Shown: positions 39,060 through 45,311 of the stretch, piece by piece | Layout of the letters: the number at the start of each line of letters is the position of its first letter | Position numbering within the stretch: the stretch's first letter is position 1 | Source: Treponema sp. | Lineage (GTDB): Bacteria; Spirochaetota; Spirochaetia; Treponematales; Breznakiellaceae | NCBI GenBank assembly: GCA_031278095.1 | Contig: JAITLC010000051.1 | Location: forward strand, 1 to 45,311 | DNA length: 45,311 nucleotides | Direction: 5' to 3' | Translations under genes and position numbers: made by a program | The notes under the pieces: model-generated | Told to the model about the DNA's origin: nothing | Seen by the model: the letters and a program-made list of their open reading frames with translations, nothing else | The model's database searches: none

Positions 39060-39681
39060 TATTATTTTTCAGCGTTCCCGAAACCGCTCCCTCCATGGTA
39101 ACATCATCGGTGTCAAGATCAACCCGTATGCGATCCGCGCGGAATTCATCATCTTTTTTAAAGACTACGGGAAAACCCGAAAGGTCAAGGAGTTTTTCCT
39201 GACGGCGGTAGACTGCGTATTCGGAACGGCAGACCATATCGTTCTTGAAAAGCCGGACAGAGATCTGAAAAACAGTAATCTCCGCTTCATCATCATACTC
39301 GATAAAACGGCCCCTGGCGACAATCTCGTTCTTTCTGTCCTCCAACGTGGCATTTCCCTCAAGCCGGGCGACCTTGAGCTTGCGATCATAACGCAGCCGA
39401 TCGGTACGAAAGACTATCTCTTTTTCTTCTTCGATGCCCTCAACCCCGCCGGTGCAGTCGATAAACTGGTTGTCGTCTCCCTGGATCTCTATCCGGGCAG
39501 CCTTGAGGAGCAGGTTATCGGAACGCACCTCCGCATTTCCGGTAAGCACGGTAATTTCCCGACCCACAGCCTTGGAACCCTGCATACGGTCGGCCTTAAA
39601 AGTAAACGTATCCGCAAAGGGATAACAGGGAAGCAAAAAAATCACAACAGCAAAAAAAACTTTTCTCAATTCCACCCTCAT
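39052..39681 (-). CDS. lptA: LptA/OstA-like periplasmic transport protein
   Basis: The 209-aa protein has a signal peptide ([23 protein letters not shown]) followed by the OstA-type beta-jellyroll repeats: [59 protein letters not shown] and [20 protein letters not shown]. It should bridge the periplasm and carry the lipid moved by LptBFGC. Its start overlaps the lptC stop (ATGA) and its end overlaps lptB by 8 bp, so the three genes are coupled. Confidence 0.88.
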   Translation of the reverse strand: MRVELRKVFFAVVIFLLPCYPFADTFTFKADRMQGSKAVGREITVLTGNAEVRSDNLLLKAARIEIQGDDNQFIDCTGGVEGIEEEKEIVFRTDRLRYDRKLKVARLEGNATLEDRKNEIVARGRFIEYDDEAEITVFQISVRLFKNDMVCRSEYAVYRRQEKLLDLSGFPVVFKKDDEFRADRIRVDLDTDDVTMEGAVSGTLKNNNE

Positions 39682-40331
39682 TCCTCAAGAGATGCTTCAA
39701 TCACTTCACCCGGCTCTTCGTCCTCTTCTTCATCCACTGTTCCCTCTTCGCTATTCACCAAATCTTCCTCTCCTTCCTCTTCCTCCTCTTCGTTGTCGTC
39801 ATGAATGTAGGTACCGGAAAGCCCGCCTTCAAAACCCCAGGTACGGCTGCGGGCATTGGCGCTAAAACCCCGGCCCGAAAAACTGGTGCCGTTTTCCCGG
39901 AGTATCCTCACCTCATCTTCAAGATTACCTGAAAGCACACGATCCTTGTCATGCCAGTGAAGCCGTCCGGTTTCAACGGTAAAATCTTCGGACTGTACGG
40001 AGATCTGTACTCCGTCTCCCAGTTCAACATTGCCGGATTCCAGTTCCACCTCTGCTGTCCCCGCCCGGCCTCTCGCGTTGATCTCTTCTCCGTGCCGGTC
40101 AAACTGTTCAAAGGAAAAATTTTTGAGATCAACGACCTGCTTATCCTCGTAACGCTCCACCAGTTCCGCCATAAAACGCACCTGGGGGTCGCTTTTCCGT
40201 ACCCTCACATATTCTACATCATTCATCACCAGATCCGGCCGCTCGCTCTCAAGCTCCTCCGTGCCGCCGTAGTCGAAAGAACAGGCAAGAAAACCAAAGA
40301 GTAAAAAAAAGAAGGGCAGCGCATATTTCAC
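39678..40331 (-). CDS. lptC: LptC-like lipoprotein with a long acidic tail
   Basis: I place the start at GTG 40331, with GAGG 8 nt upstream, giving 217 aa. The N-terminus KYALPFFFLLFGFLAC is a lipoprotein signal with an FLAC lipobox. The middle is an LptC/OstA-type jellyroll (MNDVEYVRVRKSDPQVRFMA, INARGRAGTAEVELESGNVE, WHDKDRVLSGNLEDEVRI, FSGRGFSANARSRTWGFEGG). The last ~45 residues are almost only Glu, Asp and a few spacers, which I do not know in LptC. An ATG at 40367 is an alternative start but overlaps pyrG. The pyrG stop lies 10 bp upstream. Confidence 0.8.
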   Translation of the reverse strand: MKYALPFFFLLFGFLACSFDYGGTEELESERPDLVMNDVEYVRVRKSDPQVRFMAELVERYEDKQVVDLKNFSFEQFDRHGEEINARGRAGTAEVELESGNVELGDGVQISVQSEDFTVETGRLHWHDKDRVLSGNLEDEVRILRENGTSFSGRGFSANARSRTWGFEGGLSGTYIHDDNEEEEEEGEEDLVNSEEGTVDEEEDEEPGEVIEASLEE

Positions 40332-40341
40332 GGCAAAATCC

Positions 40342-41979
40342 TCACTGCGCTCCTTTGGCGCGTACATCCCGTGCCGCGGCAATAAAGTCCCGAAAAAGAG
40401 GAGCGGCGGAAGTAGGCTTGGATTTGAATTCCGGATGGAACTGCACGCCCAGACCCCAGGGGTGATCCGGCCATTCCACGCACTCCACCAGTTTACCGTC
40501 GGGGGTAAAGGCCGCAAGCCTCAAACCCGCAGCGGACATCTCCTGACGGTAGCGGTTGGCAAATTCGTAACGGTGCCGGTGCCGTTCCCCAATGTTTTTA
40601 TTACTATAGGCCGCCAGAATAAGAGTATTCTGTTCGGCAACACAGTCCCAGTTTCCCAGCCTCATGGTGGCCCCGTAGGCGGTAATGTCTTCCTGTTCTT
40701 CCATAAGACTTACCACCGGGTGCCGGGTTTCCTGATTAAACTCGGTGGAATCCGCATCCTCCCAGCCCAGGACATGGCGGGCCCAATCTATCACCATGAT
40801 CTGCATACCAAGGCATACACCGAAATAGGGCACCTTGTTGACCCGGGCCCATGCGGCAGCCTTAACCATACCGTTGATCCCCCGTTGTCCAAAGCCGCCG
40901 GGCACAAGAATCCCATCAACGCCGCCGTCCTCCGCCCCGGGCCCCAAAATGGAATCTACATTATCCAAACCTTCCAGCCGGGAAGAATCAATTTTAGCAA
41001 GCTCTACTTCGACGCCCCCTTCAAGGCCGGCATGGAAGAGGGCTTCATACACCGATTTATACGCGTCGTGGAGTTCCATGTACTTACCCACAATACCGAT
41101 CCGTACCTTGCCTTTCCGGGCGGCAAAACGTTCCATCATGGAGCGCCATGAACTCAGGTCTGCATGACGGCTTTCCACACCCATCCGGTTCAGCACCACC
41201 TGATCGAGTTTCTGTTCCGAGAAGATCAAGGGGATCTCGTAGATGGTGGTACTTACATCGTAGGAGGTAAAAACAGCGTCGGGGGCCACATTGGTAAACA
41301 GGGCGATCTTGCGCCGCGTGGCTTCGTCCAGCATCACCGGAGCCCGGCAGATAAGAATATCGGGCTGAATTCCCTGTTCCTGCATTGCCTTGACCGAGTG
41401 CTGGGTAGGCTTGGTCTTGAGTTCCCCGCCCGCCACTTCGGGAAGCAGAGTTAAATGAACGGAAAGCACATTTTCCCGGCCCATTTCGTGGATAATCTGC
41501 CGGGCGGTTTCCAGAAAGGGAATAGATTCAATGTCTCCTACTGTTCCGCCAATCTCCACAATTATTACATCGGTATCGGGATCTTCCTTGGCCACCGCAA
41601 GAATCCGGGCCTTGATCTCGTCGGTGATATGGGGGATCACCTGGACACAACGGCCCAGATAACGGCCTTCCCTCTCCTTGCGGATTACCGCCTCGTATAC
41701 CTGCCCGGTGGTAATTGAATTGGCTCTGGAAAGAGAGCCTTTGGTAAAACGGGCATAGTTTCCCAGGTCAAGATCCGTCTCGGCGCCGTCATCGGTAACA
41801 TACACTTCCCCATGCTGGTAGGGACTCATGGTTCCTGCGTCTACATTGATATAGGGATCGCACTTCACCATGCGGACATTCAATCCCCGCCCTTCCAACA
41901 GTGCCCCAAGGGAAGAAGCGGCAACGCCCTTCCCCAAGCTGGAACACACGCCGCCCGAGACGAAAATAAACTTGTTCAT
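40342..41979 (-). CDS. pyrG: CTP synthase
   Basis: The 545-aa enzyme aminates UTP to CTP using glutamine. From ATG 41979 (AGGAGGG 5 nt upstream) it starts NKFIFVSGGVCSSLGKGVAA, the synthetase P-loop. CDPYINVDAGTMSPYQHGEV follows, and the C-terminal class I glutaminase has the nucleophile Cys in YFGVCLGMQ and the His-x-Glu in QFHPEFKS. The length is standard. It leads the pyrG-lptC-lptA-lptB unit; the leader is about 135 nt, with two GAGCGAA direct repeats. Confidence 0.97.
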   Translation of the reverse strand: MNKFIFVSGGVCSSLGKGVAASSLGALLEGRGLNVRMVKCDPYINVDAGTMSPYQHGEVYVTDDGAETDLDLGNYARFTKGSLSRANSITTGQVYEAVIRKEREGRYLGRCVQVIPHITDEIKARILAVAKEDPDTDVIIVEIGGTVGDIESIPFLETARQIIHEMGRENVLSVHLTLLPEVAGGELKTKPTQHSVKAMQEQGIQPDILICRAPVMLDEATRRKIALFTNVAPDAVFTSYDVSTTIYEIPLIFSEQKLDQVVLNRMGVESRHADLSSWRSMMERFAARKGKVRIGIVGKYMELHDAYKSVYEALFHAGLEGGVEVELAKIDSSRLEGLDNVDSILGPGAEDGGVDGILVPGGFGQRGINGMVKAAAWARVNKVPYFGVCLGMQIMVIDWARHVLGWEDADSTEFNQETRHPVVSLMEEQEDITAYGATMRLGNWDCVAEQNTLILAAYSNKNIGERHRHRYEFANRYRQEMSAAGLRLAAFTPDGKLVECVEWPDHPWGLGVQFHPEFKSKPTSAAPLFRDFIAAARDVRAKGAQ

Positions 41980-42120
41980 GTGTCCCTCCTGAGGGGAACC
42001 TTCGCTCACTTTCGTTCGCTCGGGGGAATGTTCCGGGCCGCGAGCGTAAGGAAATTGACAGTACGACGGGGTTGTCTGGAATTTGGTTACTTCCCGTCCA
42101 CCCCTTGTGCATGTATAAGA

Positions 42121-42149
42121 ATTATCTCAATCGCCCTTGTTTTGGTCAA
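42121..42149 (-). promoter_or_regulatory. Candidate promoter of pyrG
   Basis: On the minus strand TTGACC (42144-42149), 17-nt spacer, GATAAT (42121-42126). It lies back to back with the cheR promoter. Confidence 0.5.
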
Positions 42150-42164
42150 TATCAATTTTCCTCA

Positions 42165-42192
42165 TTGACATTTTTATCTGGATTCATAGACT
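42165..42192 (+). promoter_or_regulatory. Promoter directly before the cheR start
   Basis: Consensus TTGACA (42165-42170), 16-nt spacer, TAGACT (42187-42192), then 7 nt to ATG 42200, with no ribosome site. A probable leaderless transcript. Confidence 0.55.
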
Positions 42193-42199
42193 AGATATT

Positions 42200-43018
42200 A
42201 TGGGTGATGTTGTATTTTTTAACGATGCCGATTTTGAGCAGTACCGGACACTCATATACAATGAGAGCGGTATCAATTTTACGGCCTCAAATAGATCTAT
42301 TCTGGAGAGTAGGCTCAAGGAACGGCTGCGCGACAGGCCCGGGGTTACGGTAAAAAATTACTATGGCTCCATTACCAAAGACAAAGAAGAATTCAAAAAT
42401 TTTCTTGACTCCATAACCACTAATCTTACCCGGTTTTTCCGGAATCAGGCCCATTTTGACGCGTTGGAACACTATGTGGTTCCGGAGTTGATAAAAATCA
42501 AGCGAGGGGGTCTTACCACCTTCAAGATCTGGAGCGCTGGCTGTTCCACCGGAGAAGAGCCCTATACCATCGCCATGCTGATGAGCGAGATCCTCCCCCC
42601 GCCCTGGAAATTTGAAATTGTAGCCAGCGATATAAGCCTTAAATGCCTTATGACTGCCAAGGAAGGCTTTTATGCCGACACCCGTATCGCCGGTATCCCC
42701 GATCCCTACCTGAAAAAATACTTTAACAAGGCGGAGGGAGGCTACAAGGTCAAACCGGATCTGATGAGCAAGATCCGGTTTGATTATCACAATCTTAAAA
42801 ACGATTCGGGTCTGCGTAATCTTGATGTGGTTTTCTGTAGAAATGTAATAATCTATTTCGATGAGGCTGCCCAGACCACGGTCATGAGCCGTTTCTGGGA
42901 TTCCATGGCGTCAAAATCCTTCCTTTTCATCGGTCATTCTGAATCTCTGTTCGGTATGGACACCAAATTCGAGTTTATCAAAACCCAATGGGCAACTTTA
43001 TATCGCAAATTTACATAA
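42200..43018 (+). CDS. cheR: Chemotaxis protein methyltransferase
   Basis: The 272-aa enzyme methylates glutamates of chemoreceptors with S-adenosylmethionine. The N-terminal helical domain (FNDADFEQYRTLIYNESGI) is followed by the methyltransferase fold: TRFFRNQAHFDAL, the SAM loop IWSAGCSTGEEPYTIAMLM, VASDISLKCL, and VFCRNVIIYFDEAAQTTVM. The C-terminal IGHSESLFGM is typical. The frame is open upstream to 42137, but ATG 42200 fits the family N-terminus. It is followed by cheB 12 bp later. Confidence 0.95.
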   Translation: MGDVVFFNDADFEQYRTLIYNESGINFTASNRSILESRLKERLRDRPGVTVKNYYGSITKDKEEFKNFLDSITTNLTRFFRNQAHFDALEHYVVPELIKIKRGGLTTFKIWSAGCSTGEEPYTIAMLMSEILPPPWKFEIVASDISLKCLMTAKEGFYADTRIAGIPDPYLKKYFNKAEGGYKVKPDLMSKIRFDYHNLKNDSGLRNLDVVFCRNVIIYFDEAAQTTVMSRFWDSMASKSFLFIGHSESLFGMDTKFEFIKTQWATLYRKFT

Positions 43019-43030
43019 CCGGAGCATACC

Positions 43031-44158
43031 GTGGCTGACGAAATTCGTGTATTAATCACAGATGATTCTGCATTGATGCGTAACCTTATCGGCAGGATGG
43101 TGGAAGCCACGCCGGGTCTTGTGGTTGCAGATAAAGCCATGAATGGGCGTTTTGCCCTGCAGAAGATTCCCCGTGTAGAACCGGATGTTATCGTCCTGGA
43201 TCTGGAGATGCCCGAAATGAATGGCATCGAATTCCTCAAGGAACGGAAGAAGATGAAGATCTCCGTTCCGGTGGTCATTCTGTCTTCCATTGCTGCCCGC
43301 GGGGCGGAGATAACCATGGAAGCCCTTGCCCTGGGAGCCAGTGACTTTATCCAGAAACCTTCAGGCTCGGTGTCGGAAGATCTCCATGTAGTAAAAGATA
43401 CCCTCGCCAGCATGCTCGTAGCCTACGGCAGCGCATACCGGCGCAGCCAGGGCAAAAAAGTTCTTTCTCCCGGCCAATATCCCAAAAAACTGGAAAGCGC
43501 CCCTTCCAGTATTGAAAGCATCCTCAATCTCAAACCGGTTAGTCCTGCCAAGGCGCCGGTGCCCCTCCGCAAGCCCGGTAAAACAGAGATAATCGCCATC
43601 GGCATCTCCACCGGAGGCCCCGATGCCTTACGGACGGTTTTTTCCAAACTTGATGCGGACCTTATGGTTCCTATTGTTGTTGTTCAGCACATGCCTCCGG
43701 GCTTTACCAACGAGTTTGCCAAGAGTCTGGACAGGATATGTCCCCTGGAAGTCAAGGAAGCCGAAGACGGCGACCTGATAAAACCCGGACGGGTTCTCAT
43801 TGCCCAAGGAAATAAACACCTGGAAGTGGAAAAAAAGTCTCTGGCATCAATAGCCCATCTGTCCGATGCTCCCCCGGTTTCAGGTCATAGACCCAGTGCA
43901 GACGTACTTTTTGAGTCTGTTGCAGAATCCTACCAGAATCACGCCCTGGGAGTGATCATGACCGGCATGGGCCGGGACGGGGCTGAAAATCTGGGAAAGA
44001 TCTATCAGGAAGGGGGCATGACCCTCGGGCAGGATGAGCATAGCGCCGTGGTGTACGGCATGCCCAGAGTGGCTTATGAACTGGGCCATGTGATGGAACA
44101 GGTTACCCTGGAAAATATGGCCCGCAGAATCTGCGATGTGGCTAAGGCCGCGAGATAG
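43031..44158 (+). CDS. cheB: Chemotaxis response regulator protein-glutamate methylesterase
   Basis: The 375-aa protein starts at GTG 43031 with GGAG upstream. Residues 1-120 form a receiver domain with the DD pair in ITDDSALMR, phospho-acceptor Asp in VLDLEMPEMNG and Lys in FIQKPSGS. A linker leads to the methylesterase domain, with catalytic Ser in GISTGGPDAL, His in VVQHMPPGFT and Asp in MTGMGRDGAENL. It removes methyl groups set by CheR. Its 3' end overlaps the convergent RicT-like gene by 17 bp. Confidence 0.96.
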   Translation: MADEIRVLITDDSALMRNLIGRMVEATPGLVVADKAMNGRFALQKIPRVEPDVIVLDLEMPEMNGIEFLKERKKMKISVPVVILSSIAARGAEITMEALALGASDFIQKPSGSVSEDLHVVKDTLASMLVAYGSAYRRSQGKKVLSPGQYPKKLESAPSSIESILNLKPVSPAKAPVPLRKPGKTEIIAIGISTGGPDALRTVFSKLDADLMVPIVVVQHMPPGFTNEFAKSLDRICPLEVKEAEDGDLIKPGRVLIAQGNKHLEVEKKSLASIAHLSDAPPVSGHRPSADVLFESVAESYQNHALGVIMTGMGRDGAENLGKIYQEGGMTLGQDEHSAVVYGMPRVAYELGHVMEQVTLENMARRICDVAKAAR

Positions 44159-45077
44159 TCCAGCGGTTATCAACTTTTTCACACCGGGAAGCCTCTATAT
44201 TCATAATTCGACCGTCTTCGGAGGCAAGCTTCAACTGCCCCAGAACCGCATTCACCTCAATAACCTTCCACTGTTCCCCTTCGACGGAAAGCCGCACTCC
44301 CTCCTGGGGCATAAGCCGCCGTTGTTCGTTGTAGAAATTGTGTTCATAGGACAGGCAGCAGAGAAGTCTGCCGCAGGGGCCTGAAATTTTCATGGAATTG
44401 AGGGAGAGATTCTGATCTTTGGCCATCTTGATGGAAACAGCCCTGAGTTTGTCGCATACCGAATGGCAGCAGTAGGCCCTGCCGCAAACTCCCAGACCGC
44501 CGACTACCCTGGCTTCGTCCCGTACCCCAATCTGCCGCAGTTCTATCCGGGTTTTGAACACGCCTACAAGATCTTTTACCAGTTCCCGAAAATCCACACG
44601 GTTTTCGGCGGTAAAGAAAAAAAGTATTTTGGGCTCTTCCAGAAGATAATGCACCGATACCAGTTTCATATCCAGCCGGTGGTCTTCAATCTTTTTCCTG
44701 CAGACGGAGAAGGCTTCCGCCTCAAGCTCCCTGTTGCGCCTGGCCTTTTCCAGATCTTCGTCTGAAGCAGGACGTTCAATAAGGGCTATTTCTCCGGAAA
44801 CCGTGCCGCCGTTACGGTTCACTGGGCCTATCACCTGGGCCAGATCCCTGCCGTAACGGGTAGGCACCAGCACCATATCACCGCGGCTTAAAGGATCGCC
44901 CTTGTAAAAAGCGAGAAAAGTATCATGGGAATAGAAAAGCCTCAAGCGGTAGATGGGCGCATCAAACCCCAGCGTATCCTGCCCAAAACCGACAATAACA
45001 TCTTCCGCATCTGCGTCGGAAGGCCTGTCTTCCAGAAAACTTATATCCTCATCTATCCCTTCATAATCATCGCTCAT
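44142..45077 (-). CDS. PSP1-domain protein, RicT/YaaT-like
   Basis: From ATG 45077 (AAAGG 7 nt upstream) the product is 311 aa. The frame extends to 45218 but there it reads through palindromic repeats, so the extension is rejected. The core YGRDLAQVIGPV ... KLVSVHYLLEEPKILFFFTAE ... VDFRELVKDLVGVFKTRIELRQIGVRDEA is the PSP1 domain. It carries the cysteine-rich pair GVCGRAYCCHSVC and GPCGRLLCCLSYE, known in RicT to help hold iron-sulfur clusters in a complex that assists RNase Y. Partners RicA and RicF are not in the window. The acidic N-terminus (SDDYEGIDEDISFLEDRPSD) is an extension relative to the domain. Confidence 0.88.
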   Translation of the reverse strand: MSDDYEGIDEDISFLEDRPSDADAEDVIVGFGQDTLGFDAPIYRLRLFYSHDTFLAFYKGDPLSRGDMVLVPTRYGRDLAQVIGPVNRNGGTVSGEIALIERPASDEDLEKARRNRELEAEAFSVCRKKIEDHRLDMKLVSVHYLLEEPKILFFFTAENRVDFRELVKDLVGVFKTRIELRQIGVRDEARVVGGLGVCGRAYCCHSVCDKLRAVSIKMAKDQNLSLNSMKISGPCGRLLCCLSYEHNFYNEQRRLMPQEGVRLSVEGEQWKVIEVNAVLGQLKLASEDGRIMNIEASRCEKVDNRWTISRP

Positions 45078-45116
45078 CACTGTACCTTTCTTTTCGGGAA
45101 CTATCCCGCCATTAGA

Positions 45117-45307
45117 GTTATTCGGAAACTTCAGTTTTCCGAATAACAACCGAGGCTGTTCCAAAACTTCAGTTTTTGGGACAGCTTCCTTGGGGAAACG
45201 CTGATTAAATGACGCCAATCAGCGTTTCCCTGTGTATTTGCTCATTTCATTGCGCAAATACCGCATTAAAGCAGCACTGATTTATTCTCGATTGAATAAA
45301 TCAGTGC
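45117..45307. repeat. Tandem array of five palindromes at the window edge
   Basis: Five hairpins follow each other. H1: GTTATTCGGAAA (45117-45128) with 45136-45147. H2: family A, GAGGCTGTTCC... to ...GGGACAGCTTC (about 45152-45188). H3: GGGAAACGCTGATT (45193-45206) with 45217-45230, a perfect 14-bp stem. H4: GTATTTGC with GCAAATAC (about 45234-45262). H5: GCACTGATTTATTC (45274-45287) with 45294-45307, another perfect 14-bp stem. H3 plus H2 recur in decayed form at 17591-17668. Confidence 0.85.
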
Positions 45308-45311
45308 TTCC

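Noticed and set aside
45078-45218. 47-codon N-terminal extension of the RicT-like protein
   Set aside because: It translates palindromes H1-H3; ATG 45077 has a ribosome site and fits the domain.

Overview
The window looks like a chromosomal segment of a Treponema-type spirochaete, probably a host-gut species that degrades plant polysaccharide. This is an inference from gene content: a class I (archaeal-type) lysyl-tRNA synthetase, an EF-G of the spirochaete/mitochondrial type, a very large TPR protein with an acidic N-terminus and one membrane anchor, an LPS-transport-like lptC-lptA-lptB set, cheR-cheB, and three glycoside hydrolases (GH5 and two GH2). No species assignment was possible without a database search.

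Layout. 1-3050: edge of an unknown gene, an exported GH5 glycanase, a decayed tyrosine-recombinase (integrase) fragment and tRNA-Val(CAC). 3051-7078: divergent pair, a 1078-aa TPR membrane protein and a secreted CBM48-domain protein. 7265-11520: EF-G, a RecA/KaiC-like ATPase and an MFS carrier. 11511-17291 (minus strand): exported nitroreductase, then a compact unit DUF2325 protein > MMPL/RND transporter > LolA-like periplasmic protein > outer-membrane beta-barrel, preceded by a near-consensus DtxR-family operator. 17753-22421: NMT1/SsuA-like binding protein, permease, ATPase, cysteine synthase and an MBG-domain lipoprotein, read as an organosulfur uptake and cysteine synthesis unit. 22492-27277: dihydropyrimidinase-like amidohydrolase, aroA, lysS. 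27294-37351: a glycoside-use locus (binding lipoprotein, two permeases, SDR, beta-mannosidase) divergent from a LacZ-type beta-galactosidase. 37420-41979: TlpA-like thioredoxin and pyrG-lptC-lptA-lptB. 42200-45077: cheR-cheB and a RicT/YaaT-like PSP1 protein.

Three cross-cutting signals stand out. (1) A dispersed family of perfect or near-perfect palindromes, many with a CTTCAG-like loop, occurs singly or as multi-hairpin composites between genes, and also inside the coding linker of the GH5 protein. (2) At least six genes (ABC permease, hydA, aroA, lysS, lacZ, cheR) have a -10-like box only 6-10 nt before the best start codon and no Shine-Dalgarno sequence, while neighbours have good ones; these look like leaderless transcripts. 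(3) The DtxR-type operator places a whole putative trans-envelope transport system under metal control. The last is the best candidate for an undescribed system here.
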